This document shows, one piece after another, positions 7,050 to 15,885 of a stretch of 64,000 nucleotides of DNA. The position numbers and the translations under genes were made by a program. Below the pieces are notes generated by a model. The model was not told the DNA's origin. It worked only from the letters and a program-made list of their open reading frames with translations, and searched no databases. This stretch comes from Sneathiella litorea (lineage in GTDB: Bacteria; Pseudomonadota; Alphaproteobacteria; Sneathiellales; Sneathiellaceae). The stretch is taken from positions 186,001 to 250,000 of the forward strand of contig NZ_WTUW01000009.1 of assembly GCF_009882915.1 (NCBI RefSeq). Reading direction: 5' to 3'. Within the stretch, counting starts at the first letter, position 1; each line of letters begins with the position of its first letter.

Positions 7050-8741
7050 CTACTCTTGCCCGCCAAAGCGTGCTTCCCAGGTCGCGATTTCATCATCGGA
7101 AATCTTGCGGAAGAGCACCTCGGGAATGTCGAAGCCATGACCAGCCTTGAGGGTTTGCAATTCCTGCATCATATCCCCCTCAATCCATTCATCGGGCGCA
7201 AGGGTAAGACCGAGACAGTTGGCCATTTTCGCGGCGGCATTCGGGATAACCGGTGCACTTAAAACGGCAAAAATGCGAACCAGGTTGATGGCAATGCGCA
7301 ACGACTGGGCCGCCGCCTCCGGATCGGTCTTGAAGGCCGTCCAGGGGGCCACTTCGGTCAGATACTCATTGCCGAGCGCCCATATCGCACGCAGTTCCTG
7401 CATCGCCTTACGGATCTGCAACTCCCCCATATGGGTATTGTAGGCGTCCAGCCGTTCTGTCAGCGCCTTGGCAAGCGCCGCCTCGGCCTCGCCCGGCTCG
7501 CCGCCCTCGGGCAATTGATCGCCGAACTTGGAAGAGCAGAATTTCAGCGTCCGGTTCACAAAGTTACCGAGAATATCCGCAAGATCCTTGTTCACCGTTC
7601 CGGAAAACCCGTCCCAGGTGAAGCTGGCATCCGAGGTTTCAGGTGCATTGGCGAGCAGATAATAACGCCAGTAATCGGACGGCAGGAGCTCGACCGCGTC
7701 AGACATGAAAATGCCGCGCTTCTGGCTGGTCGAGAATTTTCCACCATAATAATTTAACCAGTTGAATCCCTTGATATAATCAACCATTTTCCAGGGCTCG
7801 CGACTGCCGAGGATGGTTCCCGGGAAAGTGACCGTATGGAACGGCACATTATCCTTGGCCATCACCTGCACATAGCGCACGTCGTCGGCCTCATACCACC
7901 AGGATTTCCAGTCGCGGTTATCCGGATCCTCATCCGCCCATTCCTTGGTCGCCGCGATATACTCGATCGGCGCATCGAACCAGACGTAATAGACCTTGTC
8001 TTCCAGCCCCGGCCGATCCACGGGCACGCCCCATTTCAGGTCGCGGGTAATGCCGCGGTCATGAAGCCCCTCGTCCAGCCATTTGAGCGCGATGGAGGAA
8101 ACCAGCACCGGCCAATCCTGATGCCGGTTGACCCAGACACGGATTTCATCGGCCAGTTTGGACTGTAACAAAAAGAGATGCTTGCTCTCGCGTACTTCAA
8201 GATTTGTGCTGCCCGATACTGCGGAACGGGGCTCCAACAGGTCTGTCGGATCGAGCAACCGGGTACAGTTTTCACATTGATCGCCGCGCGCCTTGTCATA
8301 GCCGCAATGGGGACAGTTTCCCTCCACATAGCGGTCCGGCAGGAAACGACCGTCATCGATGGAGTAAACCTGGCGGGTAATCCGTTCGTCGATAAAGCCA
8401 TTCTCGAGCAGCTTCTTGCCGAAATGCTGGGTCAGTTCCTTGTTCTGCGGTGAGGAAGACCGGCCGAAATAATCAAACGAAAGATCGAAGGCGGCGCCGA
8501 GATCGGCCTGCACCTGATGCTGTTCAGCGCAGAATTCCGCAACATCCTGCCCTTTTTCACGGGCGGCCAACTCGGCAGGCGTGCCATGTTCGTCTGTGGC
8601 GCAGATAAACAGCACCTCTTCACCGCGCGCACGCAAATATCGGGCATACAGGTCTGAGGGCAACATCGACCCGATCAGGTTTCCCAAATGCTTGACACCA
8701 TTGATATAAGGTAAGGCGGAGGTAATAAGGTGACGGGTCAT
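7050..8741 (-). CDS. metG: Methionine-tRNA ligase
   Basis: Charges tRNA-Met in the cytoplasm, 563 aa. The class I HIGH-type motif is HLGN (about residue 18, [11 protein letters not shown]). The connective peptide keeps the four-cysteine zinc knuckle ([18 protein letters not shown]). The second signature reads KFSTS ([13 protein letters not shown]) instead of the textbook KMSKS, a variant I know from other alphaproteobacterial and eukaryotic-type enzymes. It ends in the anticodon-binding helices and has no C-terminal tRNA-binding domain. It stands alone, divergent from the L,D-transpeptidase gene. Assignment is secure. Confidence 0.97.
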   Translation of the reverse strand: MTRHLITSALPYINGVKHLGNLIGSMLPSDLYARYLRARGEEVLFICATDEHGTPAELAAREKGQDVAEFCAEQHQVQADLGAAFDLSFDYFGRSSSPQNKELTQHFGKKLLENGFIDERITRQVYSIDDGRFLPDRYVEGNCPHCGYDKARGDQCENCTRLLDPTDLLEPRSAVSGSTNLEVRESKHLFLLQSKLADEIRVWVNRHQDWPVLVSSIALKWLDEGLHDRGITRDLKWGVPVDRPGLEDKVYYVWFDAPIEYIAATKEWADEDPDNRDWKSWWYEADDVRYVQVMAKDNVPFHTVTFPGTILGSREPWKMVDYIKGFNWLNYYGGKFSTSQKRGIFMSDAVELLPSDYWRYYLLANAPETSDASFTWDGFSGTVNKDLADILGNFVNRTLKFCSSKFGDQLPEGGEPGEAEAALAKALTERLDAYNTHMGELQIRKAMQELRAIWALGNEYLTEVAPWTAFKTDPEAAAQSLRIAINLVRIFAVLSAPVIPNAAAKMANCLGLTLAPDEWIEGDMMQELQTLKAGHGFDIPEVLFRKISDDEIATWEARFGGQE

Positions 8742-8947
8742 CTTGGCAGCTACTTCCTCATTATTCTTGGACTTGATCTTGCTTGCGCTCTTTTACAGGA
8801 AGTTACATAGCGGAGCAAAGTAAACATTGATATCTGTTTGAAAAAGGCCCGAAAGCGCCTATCCTGATAGATGAGGACGCTCCATGACCGCTGAATCAGG
8901 CGGATTACGACTGAAACCGCTTCATCGCGGAAAGGTAACGGGCCATC

Positions 8948-9871
8948 GTGATACACGGCAATCGCAAAAAGGGAAGCATTAGTTGGACGAACAGCTTGGC
9001 GGCGGTTGCGGTCACCCTTCTCACCTGGACAGCGGCCCAGGCAGAGGAGATAATCGGGACTGAGAAAATCTATACCGCGGAGAAGCTGCGCACCCTCTCC
9101 AGCATTGCCGTGGCGTCTGGTATCGGCTATGTCGAGCTCCGCAGTGTTAATCCGGCAACCGATCCTTGGGATGTCAAGCCAAACGAAAAACTGCTGATCC
9201 CCGACCGGCATATCCTCCCCCGCAACCTACAGCCGGGCTTCACCGTCAATATTGGAGATATGCGGCTCTACTACAAGGGAAAGACGGAAGGTGAAATCCG
9301 CTCCTGGCCCATCGGGATTGGCCGTGAAGGGCGTCGCACGCCCGTTGGGGCAATGACGGTAACGGAACTGCGTGAAAACCCGACATGGCGGCCAACCCGG
9401 AGAATGCGCGAACTTGATCCAGACCTGCCCGCGGCCGTACCACCCGGCCCCAATAATCCTCTGGGCAAGTACGCGGTGCGCATCGGCTGGGACGGATATG
9501 TCCTCCATGGCACCAACAAAGAACCCGGAGTTGGACGCCGGGTCAGCAGTGGCTGTGTCCGCCTCTATGACAAGGCAATCGAGGAAGTGTTCAATCTTGC
9601 CAAGGTTGGCATGCCCGTCACCCTGATTGACGAACCGCTCAAGGTCGGATGGGACGGCAAGGCGGTTTATCTTGAGGCACATCCAACCGGCCCGCAAGCC
9701 GACCAGATCGAATTGACTGGAAAATTCGACCCCAGCCCGGCCGACCTCTCCGAGATACAGCGCACTGCCGTTGCCAAGGCCGAAGCCCACGGCCTTTCCC
9801 GAATTGACTGGGCCGCATTTGACCGCATCATTCAGGAAAGGCGTGGTTTACCCGAAAAAATCGCCGAGTAA
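8948..9871 (+). CDS. L,D-transpeptidase (YkuD/ErfK family) with LysM-like region
   Basis: Periplasmic peptidoglycan cross-linking or lipoprotein-anchoring enzyme, 307 aa. It starts at GTG 8948 and has a signal peptide ending TAAQAEE (about residue 33). A LysM-like segment follows (LRTLSSIAVASGIGYVELRSVNP, LIPDRHILP), then the YkuD domain with the catalytic signature HGTN...GRRVSSGCVRL, containing the nucleophilic Cys and conserved His and Arg. About 80 further residues form the C-terminal extension. The layout matches the ErfK/YbiS/YcfS group that attaches Braun lipoprotein. It faces, 12 nt away, a small lipoprotein ending Arg-Lys, which fits that activity. No strong ribosome site is visible. 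Confidence 0.9.
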   Translation: MIHGNRKKGSISWTNSLAAVAVTLLTWTAAQAEEIIGTEKIYTAEKLRTLSSIAVASGIGYVELRSVNPATDPWDVKPNEKLLIPDRHILPRNLQPGFTVNIGDMRLYYKGKTEGEIRSWPIGIGREGRRTPVGAMTVTELRENPTWRPTRRMRELDPDLPAAVPPGPNNPLGKYAVRIGWDGYVLHGTNKEPGVGRRVSSGCVRLYDKAIEEVFNLAKVGMPVTLIDEPLKVGWDGKAVYLEAHPTGPQADQIELTGKFDPSPADLSEIQRTAVAKAEAHGLSRIDWAAFDRIIQERRGLPEKIAE

Positions 9872-9883
9872 TATCCCGGTCGA

Positions 9884-10213
9884 TTATTTACGCAGGTGCT
9901 TGCTATGCATCGCTTCGAGTTCTGCCGCGATCCGGGCAGCCCGGTCCGCAGATTCTTTCGCAGATCTCGCTGCTGCTGCGGCCTCATTGCTGGCCTGCAT
10001 GGTTTTCGCATTCATGGCTTTCAACTCTTCCATGACCATCAGCGACTTGGCTGCATCCGCCTTGGCCTGTGCCGCGTCCATCTTGGCGGCTTCAATTCCC
10101 ATACTGTCGGTAGCAGACATATCCGAAGCGCAGGCGGTAATCCCGAGGCACATGCCGCCAATAAGAATAGCACGCAACGGAACAGTGGTTACAGATGTCA
10201 TAAGTTGTCTCAT
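9884..10213 (-). CDS. Small Lpp/OprI-like alanine-zipper lipoprotein ending in Arg-Lys
   Basis: 109-aa outer-membrane lipoprotein candidate. The signal peptide ends in a lipobox ITAC (Cys about residue 28). The mature part is almost wholly Ala-rich coiled coil (MDAAQAKADAAKSLMVMEEL, ASNEAAAAARSAKESADRAA), like alanine-zipper proteins of the OprI/Lpp type. The protein ends HLRK, and a C-terminal Lys is the residue through which Lpp is linked to peptidoglycan. GGAG lies 7 nt before ATG 10213; the ATG at 10216 is also possible. It is 12-15 nt after the host-attachment-family gene, so co-transcribed, and convergent with the L,D-transpeptidase. The Braun-type anchoring is my inference. Confidence 0.8.
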   Translation of the reverse strand: MRQLMTSVTTVPLRAILIGGMCLGITACASDMSATDSMGIEAAKMDAAQAKADAAKSLMVMEELKAMNAKTMQASNEAAAAARSAKESADRAARIAAELEAMHSKHLRK

Positions 10214-10228
10214 CATCTCACTCCTTTT

Positions 10229-10681
10229 CTATGATTTAAAGGCACTTAATCGATCCGCCAGACTGATTTCAGCGACACCGATCAGATTCTTGGGCCATTC
10301 CTCCTCAATTTTTGCCCGCGCCGCATCGGTCATATCCGATTTGAGACGGGCCATTGTCTTGGGCAAGGCCACCAGAATGAGTTTATCTATAATATCACGA
10401 GTAACGGCTTCGTTTACCTCAGCAGCAATTTCCCGCAAAAACAGGGCGCTTTCCTGTTCCGGGAAATCCGCATGATCCTCATAAGCGTAGCGCGCGGCAA
10501 CCGTCGATTTCTGACCGCGCCCAGGGCGCGATGCGCCTTCTTCGCTCTGCTTGCCCTGGGCGGCAGGATGCGACTTATCCAGAACCTGCGTCAACGGACC
10601 ATTGATCCCGTTGCGCGCGTAAATCTTTGCATGGGCTTTATCGGCGAGCAGAATCCATTCCCTATTCTTCCCAAAGGGCAT
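10229..10681 (-). CDS. Host-attachment-protein family (baeRF-like) protein
   Basis: 150-aa cytoplasmic protein of the family annotated as 'required for attachment to host cells'. It shows the family features: N-terminal WILLADKAHAKIYARNG, a central basic Arg/Gly linker (GASRPGRGQKSTVAARYAYEDH) and a C-terminal helical half with VALPKTMARLKSDM. Related folds resemble the archaeal release-factor 1 domain, so ribosome or stress roles have been suggested; the true function is unknown. ATG 10681 has GAGG 8 nt upstream. It is the first gene of a two-gene unit with the Lpp-like lipoprotein. Confidence 0.8.
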   Translation of the reverse strand: MPFGKNREWILLADKAHAKIYARNGINGPLTQVLDKSHPAAQGKQSEEGASRPGRGQKSTVAARYAYEDHADFPEQESALFLREIAAEVNEAVTRDIIDKLILVALPKTMARLKSDMTDAARAKIEEEWPKNLIGVAEISLADRLSAFKS

Positions 10682-10749
10682 TTTACCCTCTCCCTGATTA
10701 TTTTAACACAACCGTATCACCAGCCTCCCGCCAGCCTCTCAAGCACAGC

Positions 10750-11091
10750 TTAATCGCCGGGCAGCTTATAGATTTCCTGTGCCTCCGCAGACATGTCAGA
10801 GCAAATCTTCGTTAACTCCCCAGCCTCATCCGAATACTGCTTGAACGCGGTCTGGTAGAAGGCAAGACAGACATCCATCATCTCCTGCGGGGTTTTGCAA
10901 CTTGCCAGTTTCTGCGGCATGTCCATGTCCTGTTTCAGCCGGTTGCGGCCAAAGGTCATGAGCTCCTCATTGCAGGTCATCATCAGCTTGTAGAATTTCT
11001 GGTTCATCCCGGCCATGGCCTCGACATCGAATGGAACACCTAAAGCCTGAAGTTCTCCCCAACTCGTGGATTTTTCGGATTTTTCGGTCAT
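10750..11091 (-). CDS. Phasin family protein
   Basis: 113-aa small helical protein matching the phasin family, which coats polyhydroxyalkanoate granules. Two long amphipathic helices are evident, around FYKLMMTCNEELMTFGRNRL and QEMMDVCLAFYQTAFKQYSDEAGEL, with the usual pattern of hydrophobic and acidic residues. No membrane segment or signal is present. It is preceded by GGAGG near 11100 (CTCCT on the plus strand read in reverse). It stands alone; no PHA synthase is in this window. Some phasin-like proteins act as general granule or stress proteins, so the substrate is inferred. Confidence 0.75.
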   Translation of the reverse strand: MTEKSEKSTSWGELQALGVPFDVEAMAGMNQKFYKLMMTCNEELMTFGRNRLKQDMDMPQKLASCKTPQEMMDVCLAFYQTAFKQYSDEAGELTKICSDMSAEAQEIYKLPGD

Positions 11092-11348
11092 GAGCTGCCT
11101 CCTAAAGCTGTCATTTCAGTTTATTAACCATAAATAACTACGCGACCAGTTGCTTTGATTTAGGTCAAAAGAATGGGAGATCAATCACGCAGCCGTCTAT
11201 TTCAGAGATGTGACGACTTTCACACCGCCATCCTTATGAATCCCATTGCATATATTAGTAATTTCTAAGATAATTCACGCGAGAATCTGCGGATTCGGGG
11301 CTAAAAAGTTAGGAAAGATACGTCAACTCTCCTTTTCAGGATACGCAC

Positions 11349-12200
11349 ATGAAAAAGCTGGTTATTGCCTTTGCCCTGGCTGCAGCCATGCAGTCCCAGG
11401 CAATGTCTGCCGAGACCCCGCTGGAGCGGGGCACCTACTTGATGAAAAGTATCGTTGCCTGTGGCAACTGTCATACGCCGCAAACGCCGACCGGCCCGGC
11501 AGCGGGCATGGAACTGGCCGGCCAGTTCCTGGTTGACGAGCCGGGTTTCTTCAAGGCCTTCGCGCCCAACATCACCCAGGACAAGGAAACCGGGATCGGA
11601 AACTGGACGGATGAGCAGATCATCGCCGCCATTCGTGAGGGCAAGCGCCCCGACGGCACGATTATCGGCCCGCCCATGCCGATCGAGCTTTACCGCAATA
11701 TGTCCGACACCGACGTCAAGGCGATCGTCGCCTATCTCCGGCAGGTGAAACCCATAAAGAATGTCGTCGAGAAATCGACCTACGAGATCCCGCTGCCGCC
11801 TTCCTACGGGCCGCCGGTCACACAGGTGCCAGATGTGCCACGCGATGACATCGTCGCCTATGGCGCCTATCTCGCCGGACCGGCCGGGCACTGCATCGAG
11901 TGCCACAGCCCGCTGGTCAACGGGAAACCGGATATCGAACACCAGCTTGGCGTCGGGGGCATGTCCTTCCCCGGACCCTGGGGCGTGTCGATTTCCGCCA
12001 ACATCACGCCGCATGAGGATGGCATCGCCCACTACAACGACGCCGACCTAGAAAAGGTTATCCGCACCGGCGTCCGGCCCGACGGCTCACGCCTGCTGCC
12101 GCCGATGGGCGTCTATTACTACGCCAATATCTCCGATGAGGACATGGCCGCGCTGATCGCCTACCTCCGGCAGCTGGAGCCAAAACCGAGCCCGGAATAA
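11349..12200 (+). CDS. Periplasmic diheme cytochrome c
   Basis: 283-aa secreted electron carrier. A cleavable signal peptide (MKKLVIAFALAAAMQSQAMSA) is followed by two cytochrome c domains, each with a CxxCH heme site: C38-G-N-C-H and CIECH near residue 180. Distal Met ligands are plausible in PPMPIELYRNMS and PPMGVYYYANIS, which form similar ends of the two domains. The sequence resembles the cytochrome subunits of membrane alcohol or aldehyde dehydrogenases, but no dehydrogenase partner is adjacent, so the electron donor is unknown. It is transcribed alone from the 257-nt region after the phasin gene and is convergent with the TauD-like gene. Confidence 0.88.
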   Translation: MKKLVIAFALAAAMQSQAMSAETPLERGTYLMKSIVACGNCHTPQTPTGPAAGMELAGQFLVDEPGFFKAFAPNITQDKETGIGNWTDEQIIAAIREGKRPDGTIIGPPMPIELYRNMSDTDVKAIVAYLRQVKPIKNVVEKSTYEIPLPPSYGPPVTQVPDVPRDDIVAYGAYLAGPAGHCIECHSPLVNGKPDIEHQLGVGGMSFPGPWGVSISANITPHEDGIAHYNDADLEKVIRTGVRPDGSRLLPPMGVYYYANISDEDMAALIAYLRQLEPKPSPE

Positions 12201-12215
12201 CGGGCGGCCACTGGA

Positions 12216-12246
12216 AAAAGCCTGCCCGGCATCACCGCCGGGCAGG
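12216..12246 (-). terminator. Rho-independent terminator of the TauD-like gene
   Basis: CCTGCCCGGC (12221-12230) and GCCGGGCAGG (12237-12246) make a perfect 10-bp stem with a 6-nt loop. On the minus strand the stem is followed by CTTTTT. It also lies just beyond the cytochrome gene and may stop both transcripts. Confidence 0.8.
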
Positions 12247-12256
12247 TGCGGCGGCG

Positions 12257-13147
12257 TTATTGTGCCGCGAGCGCCTGTTCACTTGCCGGGTCGCCGGCAA
12301 TGCGCGAATGCAGCATGATGCGAGGCTCCGAAAAGTCCCATTCACAGGCCTTGTGCATCAGGCAGCGGTTATCCCACAGAACGACGTCCCCCGCCGTCCA
12401 GCGATGCTGATAAATCCGCCGCTCGTCGGCCACGGCAAAATTGTTGAGCCGCGCGATCAGCTCCTCCGATTCCGCTTCTGACAGGCCCGGAATGCCATAG
12501 GCATGACGCCCGACGGCCAGCGCCTTGCGCCCCGTTTCGGGGTGCGTCTTGACCAGCGGGCGAAGCGGCACGTCGGCCACATTCATGCCATAGCCGAAAT
12601 ATTCGCTGTCTTCCTTTTTCGTCTCCTCCCCCACAGCCCGCTGGCTGTATTCGAGGGAATGATAGGCCGAGAGGGAGTTGATCTGCGCCTTCGTCGCGTC
12701 ATCCAGCGCATCATAGGCGTCGCGCATATCGGCAAAGGCCGTATCGCCCTGACGGTTGGGCACGACATGAGCGCTGAACACGGCGCCTTTCGCCTGTACG
12801 GGCATATAGGTGCTGTCCTGGTGCCAGTACATATTGCCGCGGATGATCTTCATCATGTCATCGTCAGGCGCATCCCGCAGGCTGCCATCCGGCTTGACGT
12901 TGCTGATCTCCACCGCCTTCAGTTCTTCCACTAAATCGCCGAACCGACGGGCAAAGGTGACCTGCTCGCGCTTGGTGAGGTTTTGTCCCGGAAAAATAAG
13001 GAGGCCGTGAGCAAGCCAGGTCTGATACAGATCGTCGAATGTCGCGCTATCCAGTTCCCGAAGATCAATCTCCCGCACCAGAGCGCCAAAGGACCTGTCC
13101 AGAGGTTCAACACTGAAGCCGGTAGCGGATTGAAGGGTTTGTCCCAT
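12257..13147 (-). CDS. TauD/TfdA-family Fe(II)/2-oxoglutarate dioxygenase
   Basis: 296-aa cytoplasmic oxygenase that couples 2-oxoglutarate decarboxylation to hydroxylation of an organic substrate. The metal facial triad is visible: WHQD (His-x-Asp, about residue 109) and the distal His in CLMHKACEWD; the following Arg (EPRIMLHSR) would bind 2-oxoglutarate. Length and the N-terminal FGALVREIDLRELD match TauD/TfdA and related phenoxyacetate or taurine enzymes. ATG 13147 has GGGAGAG at a suitable distance. There are no sulfonate transporter genes nearby, so the substrate cannot be named. It lies divergent from the O-methyltransferase. Confidence 0.9.
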   Translation of the reverse strand: MGQTLQSATGFSVEPLDRSFGALVREIDLRELDSATFDDLYQTWLAHGLLIFPGQNLTKREQVTFARRFGDLVEELKAVEISNVKPDGSLRDAPDDDMMKIIRGNMYWHQDSTYMPVQAKGAVFSAHVVPNRQGDTAFADMRDAYDALDDATKAQINSLSAYHSLEYSQRAVGEETKKEDSEYFGYGMNVADVPLRPLVKTHPETGRKALAVGRHAYGIPGLSEAESEELIARLNNFAVADERRIYQHRWTAGDVVLWDNRCLMHKACEWDFSEPRIMLHSRIAGDPASEQALAAQ

Positions 13148-13675
13148 CTTATTCTCTCCCCTTATTGTGTTTTTATAATTCTAGCCTCAGTTGACGCCAT
13201 CGAGCAACCCCTCTTTGTGAACGGAGCACGGGGAAACACAGGGCACGCCCAAATCTGTGAATCACCCAAGTCATTATAGAAAATGAATAATTTGATGTGA
13301 TGAGGCGTATTCTATGCCTGCTTGTGCCGGGCTTCAGATGCCCGATCTTTAATATGTCTGTCATTTGACAAATCAGGTCGTGTCTATAGGATAAGGGCGA
13401 TATTTGAAAACATTCAATTTCTTGTCGACTTAACACTCGACACTTCATAGGGCGAGTCTCTGGCCGCATGGCCCGGAGTCTAAATCCCCAAGCCCGCTGT
13501 CATTGATTTGACATAACTTGCTGAATGTTTGGGTAAATTAATTATCCATGCCGCCAGATTCCTTCGGGCCTCTGGAAAGGGACACGTGTGCCCGTTGGTT
13601 CAGCTCGGAAACGATAGGAAAGCTTCGTCAATACGTCGGTTCGCAACGAAAGATTAGCAGGAGAAAGTAGCCTAG
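13148..13675. other. 528-nt divergent regulatory region between dioxygenase and methyltransferase
   Basis: No gene is supported. Two TTGACA elements occur on the plus strand (13365-13370 and 13508-13513); the first is followed after 16-17 nt by a weak TAGGAT. There is a small stem, CGGGC-N6-GCCCG, near 13328-13343, and the near-palindrome GGGACACGTGTGCCC at 13579-13593. A one-base T-rich stretch is absent, so no terminator. It probably carries promoters for both flanking genes. Confidence 0.4.
13579..13593. promoter_or_regulatory. Near-palindromic operator candidate GGGACACGTGTGCCC
   Basis: The 15-nt element is self-complementary apart from one off-axis position and contains a CACGTG core. 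It lies 83 nt before the methyltransferase start, downstream of a TTGACA. No regulator gene is adjacent, so the assignment is tentative. Confidence 0.3.
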
Positions 13676-14695
13676 ATGTCTGTAAAACCAGTAGAAACTG
13701 CAGAAGAAGTCTCAACAATCGCCTTTGGGTTCATGGCATCGAAGGCGATGTTCGCCGGACTGCACCTTGATGTTTTTACACAGCTCGCCTCCGGGCCCAA
13801 GACATGCCAGGAACTGTCCAAGGCAGTGGACGTTCCAATCAACCGCATCGTCACACTCATGACCGCGCTGAACGGGGTCGGCCTGGTCGAACAGGACGAC
13901 AACCTCTATTCGAATTCAGCGGGTGCCGAGGCTTTTCTGTCCCGCACCTCGAAATATGAGTTCGGGGATTACCTCCGCTACCAGATTGATCAGCAGATGT
14001 ATCCGTTCCTCGGACAGTTGAACGAGGTTCTGGATGGCTCCCTTAACTCGGATGCTGTTGACTCCTATCAGCACTGGATGTCAGACCCTGAACAGGCCGC
14101 CCTCTACAGTAACGCGCAGCATGCCGGATCCCTTGGCCCGGGGCTGACAATCGCCCGCACTGTTGACCTCTCCGGCGCAAAGTCTCTGCTTGATGTCGGC
14201 GGCGGCACAGGTGCCATGACCATTCGCCTGCTGGAGGCCAACCCGGAACTTAACTCGACCATTATCGATTTCCCGAATGTAAGTGAGATTGGCTGGCGGT
14301 TTATTACCGAGGCGGAGATGACCAACCGCGTTCGCTACATCCCCTCCAACGCGCTGACCGTTGAATGGCCGACCGAGCAGGACGCCATATTGATGTCCTA
14401 CCTGTTTAGCGGCATTCCGGGAAGTGAAGTCCCGCGGCTCGTGAAATACGCCTTTGATTGCCTGGCGCCGGGCGGAAAAATTCTCGTTCATGATTTCATG
14501 GTCGAGGATGACCGGACAGGCCCCGTGATGGCCGCACTGTGGCAGTTGCAACATATGGCCTTTACGCCGGAAGCTCGCTCCGTCACGGCCGGTTGGTTGA
14601 AAGCGGAGATGGAGAAGGTTGGTTTTGTCGACATCCAGGATGAACAGACAATCCCCGGCATGACACACCTGGTTCACGCCCGCAAACCGGATTAG
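13676..14695 (+). CDS. SAM-dependent O-methyltransferase, dimerising plant-OMT type
   Basis: 339-aa class I methyltransferase. Residues 1-100 form a winged-helix dimerisation domain (DVFTQLASGPKTCQELSKAV, TLMTALNGVGLVEQ), and the C-terminal half is the Rossmann fold with motif I LLDVGGGTGAM and FPNVSEIGW, then GGKILVHDFMVEDD. This architecture is that of acetylserotonin/hydroxyneurosporene/bacteriochlorophyll-type OMTs (CrtF, BchU), but no pigment genes are nearby, so the substrate is unknown. AGGAG lies 12 nt before the ATG. A long leader region with a palindrome precedes it. It is followed 95 nt later by dusA. Confidence 0.87.
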   Translation: MSVKPVETAEEVSTIAFGFMASKAMFAGLHLDVFTQLASGPKTCQELSKAVDVPINRIVTLMTALNGVGLVEQDDNLYSNSAGAEAFLSRTSKYEFGDYLRYQIDQQMYPFLGQLNEVLDGSLNSDAVDSYQHWMSDPEQAALYSNAQHAGSLGPGLTIARTVDLSGAKSLLDVGGGTGAMTIRLLEANPELNSTIIDFPNVSEIGWRFITEAEMTNRVRYIPSNALTVEWPTEQDAILMSYLFSGIPGSEVPRLVKYAFDCLAPGGKILVHDFMVEDDRTGPVMAALWQLQHMAFTPEARSVTAGWLKAEMEKVGFVDIQDEQTIPGMTHLVHARKPD

Positions 14696-14790
14696 AGAGC
14701 GTCCGGGCGGAACGGTCACTCGGAAAATTCAGGAATGAATATTCAGTTTTTCTTTGGTTTTAGGTTCATATCCCTATATCTAAACCGGAA

Positions 14791-15777
14791 ATGAACACTG
14801 AGGCCCCTGTGACAAAACTGAACCGCACCATAAGTATCGCCCCGATGATGGACTGGACGGACCGGCATGACCGGTATTTCCTGCGCCTCATTTCTAGCCG
14901 CGCCCTTCTCTATACGGAGATGGTGACGACGGGGGCGATCATCCATGGGGATGCGGACCGGTTCCTGCGCTTTGATCCGGCGGAGCAGCCGCTTGCGCTC
15001 CAGCTCGGCGGGAGTGAGCCGGACGCCCTCGCCCGCTGCGCAGGCATAGCGGAAGGCTATGGCTATCAGGAGATCAATCTCAATGTCGGCTGTCCGTCCG
15101 ACCGGGTGCAGAACGGCCGCTTCGGCGCCTGCCTGATGGGAGAGCCGGAGACGGTGGCGGATTGCGTCGCGGCGATGCAGGGGGCAACCTCCCTCCCCGT
15201 CACGGTCAAGACGCGTATCGGCATCGACGATCTCGACAGCTATGATTACTTCAAAAGCTTTATCGAGCGGGTGGCGGAGACAGGCGTCTCTACCTTTATC
15301 ATTCATGCGCGAAAAGCCTGGCTTACGGGCTTAAGCCCCAAGGAGAACCGCACTATTCCGCCGCTCGATTATGAGCGCGTCTACCGCCTGAAGCAGGAAA
15401 TGCCGGAGCTGGAGATCATCATCAATGGCGGGATTTCAAGCCATGAGGAGATTGAGGCCCATCTTCAGCAGGTGGATGGCGTGATGATCGGGCGCGAAGC
15501 CTACCAGAACCCCTATTTTCTTGCCGAAATCGACCGGCGCTATTACGGCGCCGATGATGAAAGCCCGGAACGGCGCGAGGTAATCGAGCAGATGCTCCCC
15601 TATGTCGCGCGAGAAATGGCGGCGGGTGTACCGCTCAACTCGATCACGCGCCATATGCTCGGCCTGTTTCAGGGCCGACCCGGCGCCCGCGCCTGGCGCC
15701 GCCATATCTCGGAGAACGCCCATAAGAAAGGCGCCGACATCGACATCCTGACCGAGGCAGCGTCCAAGACCCGCTAA
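14791..15777 (+). CDS. dusA: tRNA-dihydrouridine synthase A
   Basis: FMN- and NADPH-dependent enzyme that reduces uridine 20/20a in the D-loop of tRNAs. The 328-aa TIM barrel shows [12 protein letters not shown] at the N-terminus, [15 protein letters not shown], and the active-site [22 protein letters not shown] with the catalytic Cys. The [16 protein letters not shown] stretch and FMN-phosphate-binding IINGGI...[13 protein letters not shown] are characteristic of DusA rather than DusB/C. ATG 14791 has a weak ribosome site; GTG 14809 has GAGG at 5 nt and would shorten the protein by six residues. Confidence 0.96.
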   Translation: MNTEAPVTKLNRTISIAPMMDWTDRHDRYFLRLISSRALLYTEMVTTGAIIHGDADRFLRFDPAEQPLALQLGGSEPDALARCAGIAEGYGYQEINLNVGCPSDRVQNGRFGACLMGEPETVADCVAAMQGATSLPVTVKTRIGIDDLDSYDYFKSFIERVAETGVSTFIIHARKAWLTGLSPKENRTIPPLDYERVYRLKQEMPELEIIINGGISSHEEIEAHLQQVDGVMIGREAYQNPYFLAEIDRRYYGADDESPERREVIEQMLPYVAREMAAGVPLNSITRHMLGLFQGRPGARAWRRHISENAHKKGADIDILTEAASKTR

Positions 15778-15795
15778 AAAAAAGCCATTATTGGC

Positions 15796-15814
15796 CTTCC
15801 GCACAACGCGGAAG
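15796..15814 (+). other. 7-bp hairpin after dusA
   Basis: CTTCCGC-ACAAC-GCGGAAG (15796-15814) forms a perfect 7-bp stem with a 5-nt loop 19 nt after the dusA stop. The downstream flank has only a weak, delayed T stretch, so termination may be partial. Confidence 0.4.
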
Positions 15815-15885
15815 ATTACGAAATCTTAATTTTTACGCTCCATGATTGATTGAATTGGAAAAATTCCGTTCACAAGGAGCCCGGC

